The notes under the pieces: model-generated
What the model saw: only the letters and a program-made list of their open reading frames with translations
Databases searched by the model: none
Told to the model about the DNA's origin: nothing
DNA from: Spirochaetaceae bacterium
Lineage (GTDB): Bacteria; Spirochaetota; Spirochaetia; Treponematales; Breznakiellaceae
Direction of reading: 5' to 3'
Assembly: GCA_031258625.1 (NCBI GenBank)
Contig: JAIRMO010000003.1
Span: 1-11,439, forward strand
DNA: 11,439 bases
Made by a program: the position numbers and the translations under genes
In this document: positions 1-5,791 of the stretch, piece after piece
How the letters are laid out: each line of letters opens with the position of its first letter
Numbering within the stretch: position 1 is the first letter of the stretch

Positions 1-40
1 GGACGGGGTATGGTTGGTTCGAGAGGAAATTTATAGTACT

Positions 41-110
41 GGGGGTTTACTACCCCGCTATCATCGGCAGAGGATTGAACCGCCCCAGAGGGGCGGGGTA
101 TTAAACCCCC
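41..110. repeat. Imperfect inverted repeat at the 3' end of the HD gene
   Basis: Arm 41-58 (GGGGGTTTACTACCCCGC) and arm 93-110 (GCGGGGTATTAAACCCCC) are reverse complements at 17 of 18 positions. The stop codon of the minus-strand HD gene (101-103) lies in the right arm. A second, competing perfect hairpin, CCGCCCC-AGA-GGGGCGG, sits at 80-96. There is no T-run after the structure on the minus strand, so it is not a standard intrinsic terminator. It may still act as a transcription pause, an mRNA 3'-end stabiliser or a REP-like element. I see no gene in bases 1-100. Confidence 0.7.
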
Positions 111-1336
111 ATCGAATAAAATACGGAGCGTTTTATTCTCGCGCGGCTCTTAAGGTAGGACTGGTAGGCCGCGCTGCTTTCATAGTAGGCGTTGGGGCCC
201 TTAAACGACGAGGACTCATCACAGCGGTAGAGTTCCATCAGGGTGGGGAACAGGGGGCTGTCCATAATTGCCTCGGTCCTGATCAGGGGCAGCCGGGGCA
301 GGGCCGCGGGGAGCATGTGGTTTTTTACCAGGTACCCTATATCCCCGATCAGGGCAGGATCGAATTCCAGGCGTTCCAGGAATTTCCGGGCGACCTTGGC
401 CCCCAGCTCGGCGTGTCCGTCGAAACGTCGGCTCCCCGACGAGGCCGAAAGGGGCTTCCCCACATCGTGGAGCAGGAGCCCCAGAGACAGGCGGAGGTCA
501 TAGGCCCTTCCCCTGCGGGCAACGGGCTTCCGGTACCGAAAAGTTTCCATCGTATGTTTCCACACATTCCCTTCGGGGTGAAATTCCTTGGAATGGTCCA
601 CATCGTCCAGAACACTGAATTCCGGCCAAAACTCGGCGATAAAACCGCAGCCCTTGAGCAGTTCCAGCCCTTGATCCGGCCGGGGAGAGAGGAGGATGCC
701 CGTAAGCAGCAGGCGCTGGCTTTCGATTCCCGGGGTCTGACCCCGGGGCAGATCCCGAATGACCGGGATAATTTCCTCAAGGCGGCGCCCCTCCTCCATG
801 CCGTAACGGGCCAAGATCAAGGCCCCCTCCATGGCGGCCTGGTAACGTCCGGTCCCCAGCCGGGGGGTCATCCACCGGATCTTTTCCCCCGGGGGCGCCT
901 TTTTTTCCGGCCCCCGCCGAAACCGGCGGATGACCGGATATACCCCGCAGGGGTCCCGAAACCGCCGGGTTTTCCAGTCCTGGCTGAGGGACAACAGGGC
1001 AAAGGCCGAACCAAAGGCTTCGGCCCCGTCGAGGCGGGCTTCCTCAGGGTCCAGGCACCGGAAATACCAGCTCCGGTCCCCGGCTTCCAGGGCCCCATCG
1101 GCCAGGTCCACCCCGGGAAAACGGAGGCGGTCGAAAAGCCGGGCCAGGACGGTAATATCCGCGTCGGTCTCCACCCAGGTAAAGGGAAGCGGGGTAAACT
1201 CCAGGTATTGGTCTATGGCGCTGAAGGCCCGGAGGCTAACCTGATACCCCGCCGCCGCCAGGGTTTCGTACACGCCCCCGGCTTCCCCCAAAGGGCGGAC
1301 CTGAGACCCCCCGGAATTGTCGCGGTGATGGTCCAT
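101..1336 (-). CDS. HD-domain protein, degenerate CCA-adding tRNA nucleotidyltransferase-like
   Basis: The 411-aa product has a clear HD phosphohydrolase domain in its C-terminal half: FHPEGNVWKHT (first His about 261), LLHDVGKP (His-Asp 290-291), GHAELGA (His about 308), NHM (about 340) and a late Asp (about 373). This arrangement matches the HD module of bacterial CCA-adding enzymes and poly(A) polymerases. The N-terminal half follows the order of the nucleotidyltransferase head and neck (AGY..., then ETDADITVLARLFD, then RFRDPCGVYPVIRR, then AMEGALILARYGM). However, the GG-x-VRD glycine motif and the catalytic D-x-D are not recognisable. The inferred role is an HD phosphohydrolase without nucleotide-adding activity; the substrate is unknown. 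The ATG at 1334-1336 is preferred because AGGAG lies 8 nt upstream; a GTG three codons earlier would sit on top of that site. The gene begins 12 nt after the GH13 stop, so the two are probably translated in a coupled way. A GGGTCTGACCC palindrome is embedded in its coding sequence at 729-747. Confidence 0.82.
   Translation of the reverse strand: MDHHRDNSGGSQVRPLGEAGGVYETLAAAGYQVSLRAFSAIDQYLEFTPLPFTWVETDADITVLARLFDRLRFPGVDLADGALEAGDRSWYFRCLDPEEARLDGAEAFGSAFALLSLSQDWKTRRFRDPCGVYPVIRRFRRGPEKKAPPGEKIRWMTPRLGTGRYQAAMEGALILARYGMEEGRRLEEIIPVIRDLPRGQTPGIESQRLLLTGILLSPRPDQGLELLKGCGFIAEFWPEFSVLDDVDHSKEFHPEGNVWKHTMETFRYRKPVARRGRAYDLRLSLGLLLHDVGKPLSASSGSRRFDGHAELGAKVARKFLERLEFDPALIGDIGYLVKNHMLPAALPRLPLIRTEAIMDSPLFPTLMELYRCDESSSFKGPNAYYESSAAYQSYLKSRARIKRSVFYSMGV
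729..747. repeat. GGGTCTGACCC-type palindrome inside a coding sequence
   Basis: CCCGGGGTCTGACCCCGGG is a perfect 19-bp palindrome around T738 with 9-bp arms. Its core is identical to the palindromes in the array at 7681-7862. It is read on the minus strand as the LPRGQTPG segment (about residues 196-203) of the HD protein, between the neck-like region and the HD domain, and it keeps the reading frame open. Confidence 0.8.
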
Positions 1337-1348
1337 AGGCGGCACTCC

Positions 1349-4300
1349 TCATGGCTTTTTAGCGTTTTTTGGGGGGGCCGCCTTTTTCCGGGCGCTTCCC
1401 TTTACGGCGGGCCTTGGCCCTCCGCCGGCGGGCCGGGACCCGTCGCCGTCGGGTCCTGGTTCCCCGGCGGTTTCCGATAAAAGTTCAATGAGCCGTTCCA
1501 ACGTATACCCCGAATCCTTTTCGGCCCGGTCAAATTGGTCCGTCAATTCGGCGATACGTTCCAGGCGGATAAGCCACCGGGATTCCGTTGTTTCCGGCGC
1601 TTTACGGGCGGCTTTGGGGCTTTTCCCCGCCGGAACCGGACCGGGTTTCCCCCCCGCCGGGTCGGGGCGCCGAATCGCTTCCAGGGCGGCATCCCCTTCC
1701 AGGGCCAGGAACAGGGGCACATAGAACAGGGCCGCTTCAAAGGACTCTTTGTTGAACCAGACCGTATCCTCAAAAAGATTCACCCCCAGGAGTTTTCTGA
1801 AATCTTCGGACTGGTAATTCGCCAGCACCAGAGCCGCACCCAAAGGCGGAACCTGATAGGGGCTGACATCCTCCGGGCTGGTCCGGGAGAGGACCCCCCG
1901 GATGAGTTCAATAACCCGGTAAGCCTCATCCCCGGGTATCTCCCGGATGTTGAAGCATTCCCGCAGTTTGCGGTCCAACTGCCAGTGATCCATCAGCGCC
2001 GCGGCATCCGCCCCGGAGGCCCCTTCGCCGATAATGGAACGGAGCAGGGCCAATACCCCGTAGGCCGTGGCAAAGACGGCAATATAGGGTTTGGCCAGGA
2101 GCCTTTCCCTGATTTTTTTCAGGAACCGGACCGTGTCCTTCCCCAAGCCGGAAGGAACCGGATCGGCATATCCGGCGATCAGGGCCCAGCGGTCAAAGAA
2201 GGCGGCAAATTCCTCCCCGATCTTTTCAGGGTCAAGGGGAGGATGATCCCAGCCGGTATTAAAGGGATCATAACGGCCGTTGGCGCCGCTTACGTATTCC
2301 CGGGCCGCGGCGATAAAGGCCAGGACCGGCTCTTTAAGGGCGTCCCGGTCCCGGTAGGATTCTTCTTTGAACAAGGCGGTAAAGGGCCGGTAGAGCTCTC
2401 CCAGGAACAGATCCTGAATGGCCGCCTGGAGGTCCGGTACGCCCCGGCCGGAAAGCTCGTGGTTGAGCCGCGCCCACCGGCCGTTGAAATCCGCCGCCTC
2501 GTGGATATCCAGGAACACCTGGGCTTCGTACCCGTTGAGGGAGACAAACAGTCCCTGTTCGCTGATCTCCTTGGAGGACCGGATATACCACAGACCGGAA
2601 CGCTGCTCCCGGAACAGGGTGAAATACCGCCCGTCCCCATGGATGGAAAGGGCCTCGCTCAGGATGTCTTGCCGGAAACTTCCGTCTTCCTGGGGTATGG
2701 CCGGGGAACTTTGGCGGATCCACCCCGAAGCGGCGTAATACGAATTGTTATACAACACCAGGGACCGGTCGTCCCAATCCCGGTTGGAATAGGCAAACAC
2801 GTTTTCATTCACCCCCCCGCCGGCGGTAAAAAGATCGTAGAGCCTGAAGGCGGCGCTTCCGGAAAAAACCGCCCGCTTTTTCATCAGGGGGAAGATCTCC
2901 CGTTCATGCCGGTCCACAAGGTAGGGATCCGGGCTTTCGTTCCGGTAGGAGCGGCGGTACTCCATGCCGTACTTTTCCTCAAACCCCTCAATCTGGCCGT
3001 GGCCGAACATGGGCAGCCCCGGCATGGTTACAAGGAGGGTACAGATCCCAAAGTATTTGTCCCCCTTGCCGAACTGGGCCACTGCGGTTTCCTCGTCGGG
3101 GTTGTTCATAAAGTTGACGAAACGTTTGAGGATCTCCGGGTCGAATTCCAGGGTGTTTTTGATGGTGGCCCGGTATTTGGCGTTTTCTTCGTTTTTGAGC
3201 ATATTCATAAACGCGGAATTGTAAACCCGGTGCATCCCCAAGGTACGGACGAAGTAGCCCTCCATCATCCAAAAAGCCTCCGCCAGGAGCAGGGTGTTGG
3301 GGGCCTCCAGGGCGCAGCGGTCCACCACCTCCCGCCAGAACTCGTTGGGGATCCGCCGGTTAAACTCCTCGGCGGAGATGGCCTGTTCCGCCCGGCTGGC
3401 GATATCGCCGCCATGGCCGGGTTCGGGGTACCAGAGGCGCTGGATGTGGCGTTTAGCCAGGGTCATGGCCGCGTCAAACCGGACAATGGAAAACTGCTTA
3501 CAAACCCCCACAATGGTGCGGATCACCGCCTCCCGCGCCTCGGGGTTGAGGAAGTCGATCTGGGCGGTGTCGTTCCAGGGCATAGAGGTCCCGTCGTTGC
3601 CGTGGTAGATGTACCGGACATCCCCGGTGTTGAAGTCCACCCGTTTAAAAACCACCGCGGCATCGCTGCGGTTGTAGTAATGGTCCTCAATATACACCCC
3701 TACTCCATCCCGGCTGGAGAGGTTGCCCCCGTTAAAGGTATAGGTGGGGAAGGGGGGATACCGGAGTTGGAGGAACCGGTCGGGATGCTCCATGACCCAC
3801 CGGCTGTCTATCCCCGTGTGGTTGGGGACCATGTCGGAACCCAGCCGTATCCCCCGCCGGGCGCAGCGTTCCCGGAGATTGGCCAGGCTTTCCCAGCCCC
3901 CCAGTTCCCCGGCGATGTCGTAGTCGTAGAGGCTGTAGGCGCTGGCCGCGGCCTCGGGGTTACCGGTCCACTGTTTCACCGTCCGGGAGGCGTTACTCCG
4001 CTCCCAGAGGCCGATGAGCCAGAGCCCGGTGAAGCCCCGGCGGGCAAGCCCGTCCAATTCCTCATCGGGGATCTGGTCCAGCCGCTCGATGGGCCGGTCG
4101 TACTTTTTGGAGAGCTGGTAGAGCCACACCAGGGTACTCTTGGCCATAAGTACCGTCCGGGGCATCCAGTCCTGGTCCGGGCTGAACCGCTCGTATTCGT
4201 TGTCCAGGGCGCCGTAGGTGTATACCTCGGTCGGACCGGGCCCAAAAAACGAAGGCTTCTCCTCCTCTTTGATAACATCCAGGCTGGTAAGGAGCCGGAC

Positions 4301-5089
4301 CATAAATTTCCCCAGGAGGAGCCCCCACTTGCTCCGCATAAACTCAAGCTGCCCGGCCAAAGAATCCGGGGAGGCCAGGGCCGGGGCCCGGAGGAGGTCC
4401 CAAAGGGAAAGGCCGTCGGGGCCGAAGGGGGGCAGTTCCGCAAAATGGGCCCGGAGTTCGGCGATTGCCTGGGTATAGACCGTCTTTTCCGCCAGGTCCT
4501 GGTCATCAAAGAGGAATTTAAAGGGGTCAAAGGCGGGGTTGAGGTTTGCCAGGGCCAGGAGCAAAAGCTCCTCCACCGAGAGGGAACGGCAGCTTTCCCC
4601 GGCTTCGGCCCCCCCCAGGTAGGCCGCTATCGTGGTTTTTCCCGCGTACACCGCCTGGGGGGGGAACTGTTCGGAAAAGGCCCGCAAAAGGGCGGCGGAC
4701 CTGTCCGGCCCCAGGGTGTTTTCCAGCCTGAGCATGGCCGTGTCAAAGGCGTCGGGTTGAACCTGCTCCCGGTACAGGGCGACCATGTAGTGGAGGATCT
4801 CGTCGATGAGCCCCATGGCGTTGAGCTGCCCCGCCTTGATAACCCGATCCGGCTGGGCCGCCGGGTCGATCTTGGCGTTAAAGCGCCGGGTCAGTTCCCG
4901 GACCTGATGGAAATCCGCCAGGATCACGTTCCCCCGGAGGGAAAAGAGGGTATGTTCCAGGGCGTATTCCTTCCGGACATCCCGGTTGATGTGAAATTCC
5001 CGGACCGCCTGGGGAACCGCGACGGACCCCTTCCCGCCACGGGCCGCGGAATTTTCATATTTGGATAATGAAAGATACAAAAAACCCAT
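1349..5089 (-). CDS. Large GH13 alpha-amylase-family protein
   Basis: The 1246-aa product contains a GH13 (alpha-amylase clan) TIM-barrel core at roughly residues 290-745. Visible motifs, counted from the ATG at 5089, are region I DMVPNH (419-424), region II IVRFDAAM (nucleophile D539), region III LLAEAFW (acid/base E604), region IV FMNNPD (transition-state Asp 665) and MPGLPMFGHGQ (689-699). A beta-rich domain C follows (NVFAYSNRDW...LVLYNNS, to about 865), then a mostly helical region (about 875-1135), and a Gly/Pro/Lys-rich low-complexity tail containing one charged helix (about 1170-1205). Residues 1-285 form a helical module I do not recognise. No signal peptide is seen, so it is probably cytoplasmic and acts on alpha-glucans; the exact activity is unknown. 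In region IV the usual His of NHD is Pro. Pro is also found there in GlgE maltosyltransferases, but region I here is of the classical amylase type. The ATG at 5087-5089, about 10 nt after a GGGGGG run, is preferred over a GTG at 5107. The HD gene follows 12 nt downstream. Confidence 0.9.
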   Translation of the reverse strand: MGFLYLSLSKYENSAARGGKGSVAVPQAVREFHINRDVRKEYALEHTLFSLRGNVILADFHQVRELTRRFNAKIDPAAQPDRVIKAGQLNAMGLIDEILHYMVALYREQVQPDAFDTAMLRLENTLGPDRSAALLRAFSEQFPPQAVYAGKTTIAAYLGGAEAGESCRSLSVEELLLLALANLNPAFDPFKFLFDDQDLAEKTVYTQAIAELRAHFAELPPFGPDGLSLWDLLRAPALASPDSLAGQLEFMRSKWGLLLGKFMVRLLTSLDVIKEEEKPSFFGPGPTEVYTYGALDNEYERFSPDQDWMPRTVLMAKSTLVWLYQLSKKYDRPIERLDQIPDEELDGLARRGFTGLWLIGLWERSNASRTVKQWTGNPEAAASAYSLYDYDIAGELGGWESLANLRERCARRGIRLGSDMVPNHTGIDSRWVMEHPDRFLQLRYPPFPTYTFNGGNLSSRDGVGVYIEDHYYNRSDAAVVFKRVDFNTGDVRYIYHGNDGTSMPWNDTAQIDFLNPEAREAVIRTIVGVCKQFSIVRFDAAMTLAKRHIQRLWYPEPGHGGDIASRAEQAISAEEFNRRIPNEFWREVVDRCALEAPNTLLLAEAFWMMEGYFVRTLGMHRVYNSAFMNMLKNEENAKYRATIKNTLEFDPEILKRFVNFMNNPDEETAVAQFGKGDKYFGICTLLVTMPGLPMFGHGQIEGFEEKYGMEYRRSYRNESPDPYLVDRHEREIFPLMKKRAVFSGSAAFRLYDLFTAGGGVNENVFAYSNRDWDDRSLVLYNNSYYAASGWIRQSSPAIPQEDGSFRQDILSEALSIHGDGRYFTLFREQRSGLWYIRSSKEISEQGLFVSLNGYEAQVFLDIHEAADFNGRWARLNHELSGRGVPDLQAAIQDLFLGELYRPFTALFKEESYRDRDALKEPVLAFIAAAREYVSGANGRYDPFNTGWDHPPLDPEKIGEEFAAFFDRWALIAGYADPVPSGLGKDTVRFLKKIRERLLAKPYIAVFATAYGVLALLRSIIGEGASGADAAALMDHWQLDRKLRECFNIREIPGDEAYRVIELIRGVLSRTSPEDVSPYQVPPLGAALVLANYQSEDFRKLLGVNLFEDTVWFNKESFEAALFYVPLFLALEGDAALEAIRRPDPAGGKPGPVPAGKSPKAARKAPETTESRWLIRLERIAELTDQFDRAEKDSGYTLERLIELLSETAGEPGPDGDGSRPAGGGPRPAVKGSARKKAAPPKNAKKP

Positions 5090-5123
5090 AATTAACACGC
5101 CCCCCACCGGAATCTTACCTTTT

Positions 5124-5152
5124 AGTATAGGGCAAAAATAGAAATTTGCACA
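5124..5152 (-). promoter_or_regulatory. Candidate promoter of the GH13-HD operon
   Basis: On the minus strand a -10-like TATACT lies at 5124-5129. About 17 nt further upstream is a weak -35-like TGTGCA (3 of 6 matches to TTGACA). The predicted transcript start would be roughly 30 nt before the ATG at 5089. A perfect TATAAT at 5167-5172 on the same strand is an alternative but has no clear -35. The assignment is tentative. Confidence 0.35.
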
Positions 5153-5194
5153 GAGATATAATATTGATTATAGGGGATTTTTTTTTAAAAAAAC

Positions 5195-5223
5195 TTGGTT
5201 TTTTTAAAAAAGCGTGATATATT
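5195..5223 (+). promoter_or_regulatory. Sigma70-type promoter of the leader/lipoprotein region
   Basis: TTGGTT (5195-5200) and TATATT (5218-5223) are separated by exactly 17 bp in a strongly A/T-rich tract. The expected start is near 5230, giving a leader that opens with the CCCCC-GAATAC-GGGGG hairpin. It is divergent from the GH13 operon promoter. Confidence 0.6.
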
Positions 5224-5235
5224 GCTTATCATAAG

Positions 5236-5271
5236 CCCCCGAATACGGGGGCCGCCCGGCCAAAGCCCGGC
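5236..5271 (+). promoter_or_regulatory. Structured 5' leader: hairpin and direct repeat
   Basis: CCCCC-GAATAC-GGGGG at 5236-5251 forms a 5-bp all-GC hairpin right after the predicted transcript start. It is followed by two direct copies of GCCCGGC (5254-5260 and 5265-5271), separated by CAAA. The structure ends just upstream of the AGGAGG of the small ORF, so it could influence initiation there. It does not match a riboswitch family I can name with confidence. Confidence 0.4.
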
Positions 5272-5291
5272 AACCCAAAAAGGAGGAAGCC

Positions 5292-5369
5292 ATGACCCAT
5301 ACTACCCGCAGAATGACCGCCCGGCTTCTTCCTATTGCTAATTTCTTTACCCCCCCCCCCTACAGGTAG
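5292..5369 (+). CDS. 25-aa leader-type ORF ending at a poly-C tract
   Basis: The ATG at 5292 is preceded by a near-perfect Shine-Dalgarno, AGGAGG (5281-5286), 5 nt away. The peptide starts MTHTTRRMTARLLPIANFFT, is rich in Thr and Arg, and ends TPPPYR before a TAG at 5367-5369. The three prolines are encoded by a run of 11 C (5350-5360). The ORF is too short to have a recognisable family. Its position after a good promoter and before a hairpin with a T8 run suggests a leader peptide. Deleting one C from the tract would instead join this start to the frame open to 5721, giving a product of about 142 aa. I judge translation likely because of the ribosome-binding site, but the function is unknown. 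Confidence 0.5.
   Translation: MTHTTRRMTARLLPIANFFTPPPYR
5350..5360 (+). repeat. Poly-C tract of 11
   Basis: This is the longest C homopolymer in the window. It lies inside the small ORF that starts at 5292. Tracts of this kind are prone to slipped-strand changes in many bacteria and also to sequencing errors. With 11 C the frame stops 3 codons later; with 10 C it would stay open to 5721; with 12 C it would stop soon after the tract. Confidence 0.85.
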
Positions 5370-5411
5370 TGTAGTTTCACCGGTAACGCCGGTAACACCA
5401 CGCTTTTTTTT
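5369..5411 (+). terminator. Possible attenuator-type terminator after the leader ORF
   Basis: A hairpin can form from ACCGG (5379-5383) with CCGGT (5389-5393). It is extended by GTT (5374-5376) with AAC (5394-5396) and GTG (5369-5371) with CAC (5399-5401), and is followed two bases later by a T8 run (5404-5411). The stem has internal loops, so its strength is moderate. Lying directly after the stop codon of the leader ORF and well upstream of the lipoprotein gene, it has the geometry of a transcription attenuator. Confidence 0.4.
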
Positions 5412-5475
5412 AGCCGTCTCCTGTTCCCGCCGGAATTATCTCTTTGGCCGGGGGTTCTCTATGCTCGTGCCCTCT

Positions 5476-5512
5476 GGGGGGCCGCGGTTTTTAGACTCTT
5501 CCGCGGTCTCCC
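5476..5512. repeat. Hairpin repeat, copy 1
   Basis: GGGGGGCCGCGG (5476-5487) pairs with CCGCGGTCTCCC (5501-5512) over 12 bp with two G-U pairs, around a 13-nt A/T-rich loop. The left arm is identical to the left arm of the copy at 5548. This is a REP-like element by appearance. Confidence 0.75.
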
Positions 5513-5547
5513 TTCTTGTTCTTTCCCTTGTTCCCCTCGCGCACTCC

Positions 5548-5587
5548 GGGGGGCCGCGGTTTAAATTAGGCTTTTCCGCGGTCCCCC
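5548..5587. repeat. Hairpin repeat, copy 2
   Basis: GGGGGGCCGCGG (5548-5559) pairs with CCGCGGTCCCCC (5576-5587) over 12 bp with one G-U pair and a 16-nt loop. It starts exactly 72 bp after copy 1. The loop sequence differs between copies while the arms are conserved, which suggests that the folded structure matters or that these are copies of a mobile palindrome. Confidence 0.78.
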
Positions 5588-5748
5588 GTTTTTCTTTTTT
5601 GGCTCTCAAAGAGGGCTCCCGAAACCGTTCCCTTTGCAGTGGAAGCGCGGTCCCGGGAGCGCCATACACCTTTTCACCGTACCCTATCGGGGCGGAAAAG
5701 GCAATGCGCGGTCCTCTTTGATATATGCGCCGCGGGCGGCCGCGGCCG

Positions 5749-5765
5749 TTCAGACCTGGTCTGAA
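5749..5765. repeat. Perfect 17-bp palindrome before the lipoprotein gene
   Basis: TTCAGACC-T-GGTCTGAA is a perfect palindrome with 8-bp arms, ending 26 bp before the lipoprotein ATG and about 15 bp before its Shine-Dalgarno. It could be a dimeric-regulator operator or an mRNA hairpin limiting access to the ribosome-binding site. Its half-site GGTCTGA is also the core of the GGGTCTGACCC repeats elsewhere in the window, so membership of that repeat family is the alternative. Confidence 0.6.
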
Positions 5766-5791
5766 TGATTCTATTTTTCAGGGAGGACTCT

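Larger units (their letters stand above)
5412..5791. other. 380-bp leader/intergenic stretch with GC-rich hairpins
   Basis: Between the T8 run and the lipoprotein start the DNA is pyrimidine-rich on the plus strand and contains two related hairpins (5476-5512, 5548-5587), a GC-rich block (5727-5748) and a palindrome (5749-5765). One plus-strand frame is open from 5335 to 5721. Its predicted protein is mostly a reading of the hairpin repeats (two SGGPRF segments), so I do not call it a separate gene. I see no RNA gene here. Confidence 0.6.

Noticed and set aside
14..1480. 488-codon open frame on the plus strand opposite the HD gene
   Set aside because: Same reasoning: the minus strand has the HD motifs and a ribosome-binding site, while this frame has neither.
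1535..5068. 1177-codon open frame on the plus strand, opposite the GH13 gene
   Set aside because: It is antisense to a gene with clear GH13 motifs; its predicted protein is low-complexity (Gly/Pro/Val-rich) without any domain. Long antisense frames are expected opposite GC-rich, codon-biased genes.
5221..5275. SAM-I (S-box) riboswitch, because CTTATCA and GCCCGGCAACC are both present
   Set aside because: The spacing and helices do not match: there is no kink-turn GAUGA element, no P3/P4 region and no closing strand, and the segment is followed at once by a Shine-Dalgarno. Two short matches in GC-rich DNA are not enough.
5335..5721. Independent 128-aa plus-strand gene
   Set aside because: The start would be a TTG with no ribosome-binding site, and the sequence is largely the translation of hairpin repeats. 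It is only of interest as the shifted continuation of the ORF at 5292.
5765..5791. Upstream ATG at 5765 as the lipoprotein start
   Set aside because: It lies at the end of a palindrome, lacks a ribosome-binding site, and would put extra residues before a signal peptide that is already complete from 5792.
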